Part shown: piece after piece, positions 52,800 to 60,106 of the stretch | Layout of the letters: every line of letters begins with the position of its first letter | Position numbering within the stretch: the first letter of the stretch is position 1 | Assembly: GCA_030765335.1 (NCBI GenBank) | Contig: JAVCCU010000026.1 | Span: 1 to 60,106 of the forward strand | Direction: 5' to 3' | DNA from: Candidatus Kaelpia aquatica | GTDB lineage: Bacteria; Omnitrophota; Gorgyraeia; Kaelpiales; Kaelpiaceae | DNA: 60,106 bases | Notes under the pieces: generated by a model | The model's input: the letters and a program-made list of their open reading frames with translations, nothing else | Database searches by the model: none | What the model was told of the DNA's origin: nothing | Translations under genes and position numbers: made by a program

Positions 52800-53383
52800 G
52801 TCTCTCTCTGGAGGATATCCGCGTTTTAAGGGATAAGACAGGTGCTGGAGTAATGGATTGCAAGAATGCGCTTAATGAATCTAAATGTGATATAGATAAG
52901 GCTGTTGAAATTTTAAGGAAGAGAGGGATTAAAGTTGCAGAGAAGAAGTCTTCTCGAGATGTTAAAGATGGCATAGTAGAAGTATATATCCATGCCGGTT
53001 CTAAGTTAGGAGTTATGGTAGAATTGAGCTGTGAAACAGATTTTGTTGCCAAAAATGAAGAGTTTAAGGCTTTGGCGCATGATCTTGCTATGCAGATTGC
53101 AGCTAAAAGCCCTAGTCATATTAGCAGAGAAGAAATCTCTCAGAATGTTATCGATAAAGAGAAAGAGATCTTAAAAGCCCAGTTCAAAGATAAGCCTGAC
53201 AATGTTGTTGAGAAGATATTAAATGGTAAGATAGAGGATTTTTATAAAGAGAAATGTCTTCTAGATCAAACTTACGTTAAAGAAGAAGGCGTTATAATTA
53301 AAGATTTGATAACTGATAAAATTGCTAAGTTTGGAGAGAATATAGTTGTAAGAAGGTTTGTTCGTTTTAGTGTTGGTGAATAG
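52796..53383 (+). CDS. tsf: Elongation factor Ts
   Basis: EF-Ts exchanges GDP for GTP on EF-Tu. The 195 residues begin with the UBA-like domain (VLRDKTGAGVMDCKNAL), followed by the signature ELSCETDFVAKNEEFK near residue 75. The length is that of the short EF-Ts form with one reduced core subdomain. The start overlaps the rpsB stop by 4 bases, so the two are translationally coupled. Confidence 0.96.
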   Translation: MSLSLEDIRVLRDKTGAGVMDCKNALNESKCDIDKAVEILRKRGIKVAEKKSSRDVKDGIVEVYIHAGSKLGVMVELSCETDFVAKNEEFKALAHDLAMQIAAKSPSHISREEISQNVIDKEKEILKAQFKDKPDNVVEKILNGKIEDFYKEKCLLDQTYVKEEGVIIKDLITDKIAKFGENIVVRRFVRFSVGE

Positions 53384-53395
53384 ACTCAATAGGGG

Positions 53396-54112
53396 ATGAA
53401 TAAACCAAAATATAAAAGGGTTGTATTAAAAATAAGCGGTGAAGCCCTTCAGTCTGAGAAAGGCTATGGAATAGATTTAGCCTCCATCTCATCTATATCT
53501 GCTCAACTCATAGAAGTACATAAGCTAGGTCTTGAGATTGCTATTGTTATAGGTGGTGGCAATATTTTTAGAGGAGAGATTGCAGCTTCTGAGGGTATGG
53601 ATAGGTCAACAGCTGACTATATGGGTATGCTGGCCACTGTAATTAATGGATTAGCACTGCAAGATGTACTGGAACGAGATGGTGTAGCTACTCGCGTTCA
53701 GAGCGCTATTACAATGCGCTCGCTTACGGAGCCTTATATAAGAAGACGCGCTGTGAGGCATCTCGATAAAGGCAGGATTGTTATCTTTGTCTGCGGTACA
53801 GGTAATCCTTATTTCACAACCGATACAGCTGCAGCTCTTCGGGCTATGGAGATAGGGGCTGATGCGATTTTAAAAGGAACAAAAGTGAACGGAGTTTATG
53901 ATTCTGATCCTATGAAAAATAAATCTGCTAAGATGTTCAAAGAGTTGAAGTATATCGATGTTTTAAATAAAAATCTTAAAGTTATGGATGCAACTGCTAT
54001 TACGCTTTGTATGGACAAGAAATTGCCGATTATAGTCTTTAATTTATTTAAGAATGGTAATCTAAAGAAGGTTATAACAGGAGCTGAGATAGGCACTGTT
54101 GTCAAAGGCTAA
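53396..54112 (+). CDS. pyrH: UMP kinase
   Basis: A hexameric amino-acid-kinase-fold enzyme that phosphorylates UMP. The 238 residues contain [11 protein letters not shown] at the N-terminus, [27 protein letters not shown] near residue 80, [20 protein letters not shown], and [17 protein letters not shown]. It follows tsf after 12 bases and precedes frr by 12, as in the common rpsB-tsf-pyrH-frr order. Confidence 0.96.
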   Translation: MNKPKYKRVVLKISGEALQSEKGYGIDLASISSISAQLIEVHKLGLEIAIVIGGGNIFRGEIAASEGMDRSTADYMGMLATVINGLALQDVLERDGVATRVQSAITMRSLTEPYIRRRAVRHLDKGRIVIFVCGTGNPYFTTDTAAALRAMEIGADAILKGTKVNGVYDSDPMKNKSAKMFKELKYIDVLNKNLKVMDATAITLCMDKKLPIIVFNLFKNGNLKKVITGAEIGTVVKG

Positions 54113-54124
54113 AGGAGTGTTATT

Positions 54125-54685
54125 ATGGAATTAAAAGATGTTCATAGAGATGTAGACCATAAAATGGACAAGACCATAGAGGCTTTAAAGGCGGAATTTA
54201 CCGCTCTGCGCACTTCTCGGGCGACACCTGCATTGGTTGAAAATATAAAGGTAGAGTGTTATGGTTCTATCCTACCTTTAAAGCAGGTTGCGTCTATTTC
54301 GATACCAGAATCAAGGATGATTTTAATCCAACCCTGGGATGTCAATGCTATATCAGATATAGAAAAAGCATTTTTGAAATCTGACCTTGGAATAACACCC
54401 AACAATGATGGTAAAGTAATAAGACTAGTCTTGCCTTCTTTAACAGAAGAGAGAAGGCGGGAGTTGGTAAAGTTTGCAAGTAAGATTGCAGAGGATAGTA
54501 AGATTGCAGTGCGCAATGTAAGGCGTGAATCCAACGAAGGGATAAAGAAGCTGGAAAAAGATTCTAAGATTACTGAAGACGAGAGGTTTAAAGCCCAAGA
54601 AGATATACAGCATGTTACAGATGAACACATAAAAAAGATAGGGCAGATATTAGAAGCTAAAGAGAAAGAGATTCTTGAGGTTTAA
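54125..54685 (+). CDS. frr: Ribosome recycling factor
   Basis: RRF splits post-termination ribosomes with EF-G. The 186 residues match the family length. The segment KAEFTALRTSRATPALVENIKVE and the PWDVNAISDIEKAF, DLGITPNNDGKVIRL and RRESNEGIKKLEKD signatures are all present. GGAGT precedes the ATG. It ends the translation operon; no clear terminator follows and the next 105 bases hold only the tRNA-Lys promoter. Confidence 0.96.
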   Translation: MELKDVHRDVDHKMDKTIEALKAEFTALRTSRATPALVENIKVECYGSILPLKQVASISIPESRMILIQPWDVNAISDIEKAFLKSDLGITPNNDGKVIRLVLPSLTEERRRELVKFASKIAEDSKIAVRNVRRESNEGIKKLEKDSKITEDERFKAQEDIQHVTDEHIKKIGQILEAKEKEILEV

Positions 54686-54740
54686 CAGACACTTCTTTAC
54701 CGAAAAAAGATTCCTATCTATTGTGATTTAGAGTTTTTTA

Positions 54741-54769
54741 TTGATAAAAGTAGTTATTTGTGAGATAAA
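54741..54769 (+). promoter_or_regulatory. Candidate promoter of tRNA-Lys
   Basis: TTGATA (54741-54746), a 17-base spacer that ends in an extended TGA, and GATAAA (54764-54769). The start would be about 15 bases ahead of the tRNA. Confidence 0.45.
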
Positions 54770-54790
54770 GCATAAATTATTTAGATTTAT

Positions 54791-54863
54791 GAGCCGCTAG
54801 CTCAGTTGGCAGAGCACCGCCCTTTTAAGGCGGGTGTCCGGAGTTCGAGCCTCCGGCGGCTCA
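54791..54863 (+). tRNA. tRNA-Lys (anticodon TTT)
   Basis: Full cloverleaf. Acceptor GAGCCGC/GCGGCTC is perfect and the D arm is AGCTC/GAGC. The anticodon stem CCGCC/GGCGG encloses CTTTTAA, giving anticodon TTT. The T arm CCGGA/TCCGG has loop GTTCGAGCC. The discriminator is A and CCA is not encoded. The archease gene starts 13 bases later. Confidence 0.95.
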
Positions 54864-54875
54864 TCTTTTACTACA

Positions 54876-55292
54876 ATGAGAAAGTACTATAAATTGATTC
54901 CTCATACAGCTGATATCGCTATGGTTGTGGAAGCTAAATCCCTAGAAAAACTTTACTCTAATTCTGCTCTGGCACTATTTGATATTTTGCTAGGAGTTGA
55001 TAATATAAAGCAGTGCATGGAAAAAGAGTTATTGATAGGAGGTGTAGATAGAGATGATCTCTTGATAAGATTTCTAAATGAACTGATCTACCTTCTCTCA
55101 GTAGAGAAAATTGCATTTTCAGACTTTAAAATAACTAAATTACAGGATAGAGAGTTGAGTTGCATAGCAAAAGGAGAGAGGCTTAATTCTTTAGAAGGGA
55201 TAAAGAATGAGATTAAAGCAGCTACTTATTGTGATTTTAAAATAGAGGAAGATGAGGATGGCTATAAAGCAAGAATAATATTCGATGTTTAA
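54876..55292 (+). CDS. Archease
   Basis: A small protein (138 residues) that assists RNA ligase RtcB in its guanylylation turnover. The family signature is clear: YKLIPHTADIAMVVEA at the start, DLLIRFLNELIYLL near residue 64, EIKAATYCDFKI near 115, and the terminal IIFDV. The usual His of KAVTYH is Cys here. The ATG at 54876 begins just after tRNA-Lys. No rtcB gene lies in the window. The next gene, HypF-like, follows 2 bases later, suggesting co-transcription. Confidence 0.88.
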   Translation: MRKYYKLIPHTADIAMVVEAKSLEKLYSNSALALFDILLGVDNIKQCMEKELLIGGVDRDDLLIRFLNELIYLLSVEKIAFSDFKITKLQDRELSCIAKGERLNSLEGIKNEIKAATYCDFKIEEDEDGYKARIIFDV

Positions 55293-55294
55293 CT

Positions 55295-57418
55295 ATGCTA
55301 AGAATAAAATCTAAAAAAAGTAAGATCAAAAGCAATGATTCTTTTAGGGTGTCTATTAAGGGTACTGTTGCTGGATCTGGATTTAAAAGTTTTATTAAGC
55401 GTGCTGCAGAGCGTAGAAATATTAAAGGTGTTTTAAATGATGAGTCTTATGGTATTTTAATGAGTGTAGAGGGAGATAAAGATAAGATATATGATCTTGT
55501 TGCTAAGATATACGAAGATAAACCTCACTCTGCAACTATTGATTCTATAGATGTTGATCAGATTGAATATGTTGGTTATGAAGATTTTAAAATTCCAGAT
55601 ATTGATCTTAAAAAAGTAGAGCATTCTTTAGCTTTTTCAGATATTGCAATATGTCCCGATTGTGTAGAAGAGTTGTTTAATCAAAAGGATAGAAGGTATT
55701 TTTATCCTTTTATAAGCTGCAGTCATTGTGGTTTGCGTTCATCTATTTTAAATGCCCTTCCTTATGAGAGAAATAATACAACGATGGGTCAATTTGAACT
55801 CTGCCCGAAATGTCTTAAGGAGTATCAGGAGTCAAATGATAGAAGGTTTAATAATCATATTAACTCTTGTTGGGATTGTGGTCCAAAATTAAGATTGCAA
55901 CATAGAGATTCCTCTAGAGAATATAATTACGAGAAGAGAGAGGCATTGGATAAGGCTATAGATTTATTGAAAAAAGGAACTATTCTTGTTTTTAAAGATT
56001 CGTCAGGGTATAAGATTTGTTCTAGTCTTTTTTCTGATAATGCTAGTGGAATCATTGAGGACAATCTTAAAGATATAGAGTCATATTTATTGGTTAAAGG
56101 AATAAAGATGGTTGAAGAGTATGCTAGGGTAAATGAAAAAGAGAGGGAGCTGTTGCTCTCTCATCGCAGACCGAAGATGGTTTTAAGACTATTGGAAGAT
56201 GCTAAAATTCCAAAATCTATAAGAAATGAGAAAAAATATTTTAAATTTCAGCTTCCTTATTCAGGTTTTAATTATACGGTTTTTAAAAATATTGATTTTC
56301 CATTATTAGTCAAAGATTGTGAATGTTTAGTAATAGAAGATATCGATCCGATTCTTATAGGTGCTTCTTGGGCTCTTCTATCTCATGATAGAGAAGCTGG
56401 GGTCTACTCCGGAGAGTCTGAAGCAAGAGTCTTTACCTCAAGAGACGGGAGTTTGAGTAAGGATCTTATAATCAGAAGGTCAAAGGGTTATATTCCAGAT
56501 TCTTTAATATTTGAATATCAGGTATCTAGCTCTATTCTTGCTTTAGGCGGTAGTAGAGATTCTTCTTTTACTTTAGCTAAAGATAATAAATTTTATATCA
56601 GTCCTTACTTGGGGGACCTATCTAAAAAGAGTAACCAGATTAATTACAAAAGGGTATTAAATCATTATCTAGAGTTGTTTAAGATAGAGCCTTCAGTTAT
56701 TGTAGTTGGCAAAAAAGAAGACTCTTTTTTGAGCGGTTTAACTGAGGAGCTATCTAAAAGTTTAAATACCAGAGTAATAGAGATGGAGAATAATCATGCT
56801 CGTGTTGTCTCTACTATGTTAGAAAATAATTTAGATGAAGATGTAATTGGATTTGCGTTGAATAACGAACTAAGCAGTAAAGGTATTTTTGATTTTGAAT
56901 TCTCTTTAACCAGCCTATTTTCTTCTAAAATCCTGGGTTATTTTGAGTCTTTGGGTGATTTAACTAAAATCTATAATAGTTATAGCGTAGAATCTGAATG
57001 GTTGGGTCAAGTAAAGGATGAGTTTTGTAAAGAGTCTTATCCAATAGATATCAGAGAAGTAGGTAATCAACTGGTGATTTTATCTAGTCTTATCTTAGAT
57101 AGCGCGATAGCTGATATGAAAAGAGCAATACCCCAGTCTCGTATAATAGCAAAATTGTACAATAGTATAGTTGAAGGAGTTTACAAAGTGTCCCTAAGGC
57201 TAAGAAGAAGATTGAAAATAAATAAGATATCTTTAGCTGGGGATATGCTTGAAAATGTATTCTTCCTTACTAATCTCTACGAGAGACTTAAATCTAAGGA
57301 TTTTGAAGTCTATATTTCAGGGTCTATTCCAACCAATGATTCTAGTATCTCTTTAGGTCAGATTATAGTTGCAGATAGTATAATAAAGGAAGAAATAAAA
57401 AGTCATAGAGATTCTTGA
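55295..57418 (+). CDS. HypF-like protein that has lost its catalytic motifs
   Basis: The 707-residue frame has HypF architecture: an acylphosphatase-like domain (about 15-105), two Cys4 zinc-finger-like motifs (CPDC at about 120 to CWDCGPKL near 205), a YrdC-like region and a Kae1-like C-terminal domain (ALGG, GDL, GSIPTNDSSISLGQ). HypF makes the CN ligands of [NiFe] hydrogenase. Here the acylphosphatase GFRPF is GFKSF, and the YrdC glycine motif is KDSSGYK. The metal-binding QHHHAH is ENNHAR (His501 remains). The DGTGYG motif is NNELSS and the terminal GGVFQN is GDMLEN. The zinc-finger cysteines are intact, and no stop or frameshift interrupts the gene. No hydrogenase or hyp genes are nearby. 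It is best read as a repurposed or pseudoenzyme paralog; its role is unknown. Confidence 0.8.
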   Translation: MLRIKSKKSKIKSNDSFRVSIKGTVAGSGFKSFIKRAAERRNIKGVLNDESYGILMSVEGDKDKIYDLVAKIYEDKPHSATIDSIDVDQIEYVGYEDFKIPDIDLKKVEHSLAFSDIAICPDCVEELFNQKDRRYFYPFISCSHCGLRSSILNALPYERNNTTMGQFELCPKCLKEYQESNDRRFNNHINSCWDCGPKLRLQHRDSSREYNYEKREALDKAIDLLKKGTILVFKDSSGYKICSSLFSDNASGIIEDNLKDIESYLLVKGIKMVEEYARVNEKERELLLSHRRPKMVLRLLEDAKIPKSIRNEKKYFKFQLPYSGFNYTVFKNIDFPLLVKDCECLVIEDIDPILIGASWALLSHDREAGVYSGESEARVFTSRDGSLSKDLIIRRSKGYIPDSLIFEYQVSSSILALGGSRDSSFTLAKDNKFYISPYLGDLSKKSNQINYKRVLNHYLELFKIEPSVIVVGKKEDSFLSGLTEELSKSLNTRVIEMENNHARVVSTMLENNLDEDVIGFALNNELSSKGIFDFEFSLTSLFSSKILGYFESLGDLTKIYNSYSVESEWLGQVKDEFCKESYPIDIREVGNQLVILSSLILDSAIADMKRAIPQSRIIAKLYNSIVEGVYKVSLRLRRRLKINKISLAGDMLENVFFLTNLYERLKSKDFEVYISGSIPTNDSSISLGQIIVADSIIKEEIKSHRDS

Positions 57419-57443
57419 CAGTCTTTATTAAGTATGTTATAAA
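57415..57443 (+). promoter_or_regulatory. Strong promoter of the tandem GAPDH gene
   Basis: A perfect TTGACA at 57415-57420 overlaps the stop codon of the HypF-like gene. A 17-base spacer follows, ending with an extended TGT, and then TATAAA (57438-57443). The leader to the ATG is about 48 bases. Confidence 0.8.
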
Positions 57444-57497
57444 TACTTTAGGCTTGGTAGTTTAGAGTTTATAGAGTAACTAGAAAGGAGGAGGGCA

Positions 57498-60106
57498 ATG
57501 AGGTATTCCAGATTTTTGGTAGTAATTCTTTTCGTAGTTTCCTTAGTAATATCCCAAGTAGGATTTCAAAGTCAGGATGTATGTCGTAGGGTTCAAACAG
57601 GTGAATTCTTAGATGTAATTCAATTATCTGTTTTACCTGTAATAGATAATATTGACGGTGTTGTTAGAGTTAATATAAGACTTACAGGGGGAGTTAAGGG
57701 AGACGCTGCGACTTTGACTACTTTTGCTGCTTTTATTCGATCTATTGCTCATAATAAAGATATTGAAGTAGCAAGTATTACTACAATTAGTTCTGCAGAA
57801 AACATTGCTCATTTGATACAAACTTGTGATTCGTTGGGGCCTTGGAGAGGTGTCAGTGTTACAGCTGACGGGTCTGATGTTGTAATCAATAGCACAGGAG
57901 AAGAAATAAGGATCCCCGTAATTAATCTTGGCGATGTTTTTAGCGCTGATATTTGTATGATTATAGGACCTCTTGCACAAGAGCTAAGTATCACCCCAGA
58001 GCAGCTGGGAGTCCAAAGAATAATTGCCGTAGTGACTGGACTTGATCCAATAGATCTGTATGAAGAGGCAGAAAGTGCTCGTATTCCCGGTGAAATTTCC
58101 GAGGATGATGATATGGCGACTGTTCCTGTCTCAGAAATTGCTGGACTTGGGATTGTTCTAGGAGCTATAGATAACAATTTAGGCAATGTTAATCTTTCTA
58201 GAGCAAATCTCTTTTTGCCTCAGGGTGATATGGCAATAAGACCGCTATCTGATGAGATAGATTTATCTGGAATGTTGGAAAAATTACACCTTCAAAATAC
58301 TGGTGCTTCGCTTCATGTTACTGAAGTATCTGGCGCAATACAAGGAGCGCGTAGAGTGGAGGCGATTTTAACTGTTAATGGCAATGTGTTAGAGAGTGAT
58401 TTAATTGCACTTTTCAACATTACTTCTAATATAAGCGTAGCTTCTCAAGATGTATCAACTTCATCGATGTTTAATAGTCCGTATGAAACTTCTTCTTTTA
58501 TATTAGATCCCGAACAAACTTCTTTAACTCAAATGGACGGCTATACTCGCATTACATTATGCGGATGGGTTGGGAATTATTCCATGGCAGGTATGGTTAT
58601 AGATTCAGTTACAGAAGTAGGTAGGCAGCTTGCAGAAAGTAATCTGCTTTCAACTCAAGATGCAATAACCGTCTATCCTAACTTAGATTATCCATTAAAA
58701 AGCGTTCTTTCAAGAGCAAGGTCAGTTATGATAAATGGTGCTGCAGGAAGAATTGGTAGAAATATTCTAAGAATACTTAAAAGCACCTTTAATGATAGTG
58801 AATCTGATTGGGATCTTGTCGCAGTAAATGGTGTCAGAAGCGCAGCAGCGCTTGTAGATGCGTTAACAAACGATGAAGTATTGGGTCCTGTAAATGCTCA
58901 GATTGAAATAGGTAGTACTACAGTAGAGATTCCCAGATTAGATCTTAAGCATTATGTGGATGTTGACGGGCAGAGGCATTATGTATCAGGTAAAAATGAA
59001 GCAAACCGTTTAGCAGACACCCTTCGTAGCCAATTTGAAGGTAGAGAGATAGAGGCAGATATAGCTATCGGGGAACTACTTAGCCCGCAGGAAGATATGG
59101 TTGAGGTTGAAGTTGAATATGTAGAGGTAAATGGGAATAGGATATATATCTTTAATGAGCGTGAAGATACCTACATAAGTACTCGATTACCGTATTTATT
59201 TGAAGCTTTAGATTTAGAGATGGATTTTATGTGGGAGGCTTCCGGTAATTACAAATCTCCCGATAGGGTAAAGCCGTTTTTGGATGCAGGATTTCAACGT
59301 ATTGGTATTACTGCTCCGGCATCAGGGGGAATAATTCAGATAGTTGTTGGGGTTAATGATGGTAAATTGCTAGAAGTATTTCAAGATAGCGGAATTCCTA
59401 CTGTAGTTTCAAGCGGTTCTTGTACGACAAATAATGTTGCTCCAGTTGCTCAAGCTTTCGTTGATATGCTTGCTGAAGAAGGAACATCTATTGTCCGAGT
59501 AATCGATTTAAAAACTATTCATGCCGGTACTCAGACCCAAGCCGGATTATTACCTCAGCAGTTAAAAAACCCTTCTAAGGCCGATCGTATCAGAGCAGCA
59601 GTAACTAATATTGTTCCGACAACAACTGGTGCAGCTAAAGTATTACCTGATATTATTGAAGGCGTAGATACTATATTAGGTTCTGCACTTCGTGTAGGTA
59701 ATCCTAATGGTTCTGAGACTGAAGTCGTATTTTATTTAGACGGCATATGTACATTGAGCAAAGAAGAGATAATTGCAAATCTGCAGTTTCGTGCTAGAAC
59801 AGATATGCTAAATGTGTTAGCGGTAAATACTGGTATACATTTAAGCTCTTCTGATATTAACGGAGCAGATGTTACATCTATCGTTGAAGCAGATTCTATC
59901 GATATTGTTCCCATATATGATGGTGCAAATAACCATGTTTCCGATGCCATCGTGGTAAATACCTGGTACGACAATGAATTTGGATATACACGTCAATTTA
60001 TGCGCACTATGACGATGTGGGCTCTTCTGGAAGAAAATCCTGGATTAACCAGAGAAGAGTTACTTGATATATCCAACGTGCTAGGTGAGAATGCTTATGT
60101 TCCAGG
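57498..60106 (+). CDS. Leader-bearing tandem GAPDH-like protein (3' end outside window)
   Basis: An uninterrupted frame from ATG 57498, seven bases after AAGGAGG, runs off the right edge (at least 869 residues). Residues 1-20 form a hydrophobic leader (RFLVVILFVVSLVI), followed by CRRV near 29-32. Domain 1 (about 45-400) has the GAPDH layout (DIEVASIT, ENIAHL, FNSPYETSS and GWVGNYS where GAPDH has WYDNE) but lacks the glycine loop and the catalytic Cys motif. Domain 2 (from about 409) keeps both. Its loop NGAAGRIGR is at 413-421, SCTTN has Cys642, KTIHAGT has His675, IVPTTTGAAK follows, and WYDNEFGYT starts at Trp823. The loop is GxxGxxG rather than the usual GxGxxG of NGFGRIGR. GAPDH oxidises glyceraldehyde-3-phosphate with NAD in the cytoplasm, so a leader and an inactive-looking twin are both unusual. 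Further domains may lie beyond the window. Confidence 0.88.
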   Translation, partial: MRYSRFLVVILFVVSLVISQVGFQSQDVCRRVQTGEFLDVIQLSVLPVIDNIDGVVRVNIRLTGGVKGDAATLTTFAAFIRSIAHNKDIEVASITTISSAENIAHLIQTCDSLGPWRGVSVTADGSDVVINSTGEEIRIPVINLGDVFSADICMIIGPLAQELSITPEQLGVQRIIAVVTGLDPIDLYEEAESARIPGEISEDDDMATVPVSEIAGLGIVLGAIDNNLGNVNLSRANLFLPQGDMAIRPLSDEIDLSGMLEKLHLQNTGASLHVTEVSGAIQGARRVEAILTVNGNVLESDLIALFNITSNISVASQDVSTSSMFNSPYETSSFILDPEQTSLTQMDGYTRITLCGWVGNYSMAGMVIDSVTEVGRQLAESNLLSTQDAITVYPNLDYPLKSVLSRARSVMINGAAGRIGRNILRILKSTFNDSESDWDLVAVNGVRSAAALVDALTNDEVLGPVNAQIEIGSTTVEIPRLDLKHYVDVDGQRHYVSGKNEANRLADTLRSQFEGREIEADIAIGELLSPQEDMVEVEVEYVEVNGNRIYIFNEREDTYISTRLPYLFEALDLEMDFMWEASGNYKSPDRVKPFLDAGFQRIGITAPASGGIIQIVVGVNDGKLLEVFQDSGIPTVVSSGSCTTNNVAPVAQAFVDMLAEEGTSIVRVIDLKTIHAGTQTQAGLLPQQLKNPSKADRIRAAVTNIVPTTTGAAKVLPDIIEGVDTILGSALRVGNPNGSETEVVFYLDGICTLSKEEIIANLQFRARTDMLNVLAVNTGIHLSSSDINGADVTSIVEADSIDIVPIYDGANNHVSDAIVVNTWYDNEFGYTRQFMRTMTMWALLEENPGLTREELLDISNVLGENAYVP

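Noticed and set aside
57633-58186. Minus-strand open frames opposite the GAPDH gene
   Set aside because: They oppose a long, motif-containing plus-strand frame and have no recognisable product.
1-60106. CRISPR array or complete insertion sequence
   Set aside because: No regularly spaced repeats and no transposase or integrase gene was found; only the 138-bp repeat pair and the tRNA-His remnant suggest mobility.

Overview
The window is an AT-rich chromosome segment from an uncultivated-type Gram-negative bacterium. lpxB implies lipid A. A MurE with the DNPR motif and a complete mur set imply a meso-diaminopimelate peptidoglycan. The mix of a long co-directional dcw cluster, leader peptides ending in A-x-A followed by RRI, and large multidomain exported proteins would fit a PVC-related candidate phylum such as Omnitrophota. 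That placement is an inference from general resemblance and is not proven here.

Region 1 (1-6240) is accessory. It holds the tail of a kinase-fold protein and then three consecutive exported proteins (a histidine-kinase-like ATPase, a three-repeat helical protein and an unknown). These three are bracketed by two colinear 138-bp imperfect direct repeats. The right repeat runs straight into the 3' half of a tRNA-His gene, so this looks like the footprint of an integrative element at tRNA-His. Next come a small S26-type peptidase-like gene, a gene-poor stretch and an intact tRNA-Thr(CGT).

Region 2 (6247-12375) is housekeeping: an unknown membrane protein, hisH-hisF, a convergent pair of lpxB and a Gfo/Idh oxidoreductase, an anchored thermonuclease-like protein, and trxB-trxA.

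Region 3 (12608-28606) is a nearly complete dcw cluster: mraZ, rsmH, ftsL, ftsI, murE, murF, mraY, murD, ftsW, murG, murC, murB, ddl, ftsQ, ftsA. It has a promoter and three MraZ-type boxes in front of mraZ, and ftsZ does not follow ftsA. Region 4 (28610-39854) continues on the same strand. First comes a glycan module (GT4 glycosyltransferase, WecA/MraY-type transferase, FAD-dependent oxidoreductase, radical SAM/SPASM protein, unknown). Then comes a MoxR-DUF58-transglutaminase module whose transglutaminase carries an acidic insert of about 590 residues.

Region 5 (39885-54685) holds amino-acid, repair and translation genes: hom-thrC, recA-recX-alaS, hisD-hisB-hisA-hisI, trpE-trpG, a small unknown, and rpsB-tsf-pyrH-frr. 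Region 6 (54791-60106) has tRNA-Lys(TTT), an archease, a HypF-like protein that has lost its catalytic motifs, and, behind a strong promoter, a large open reading frame that runs off the window. That last protein has a leader peptide followed by two GAPDH domains in tandem, the first degenerate and the second with its catalytic motifs intact.

The most unusual items are the exported-looking tandem GAPDH, the motif-stripped HypF-like protein, the tRNA-His-linked cassette of leader-bearing proteins, and the acidic transglutaminase.
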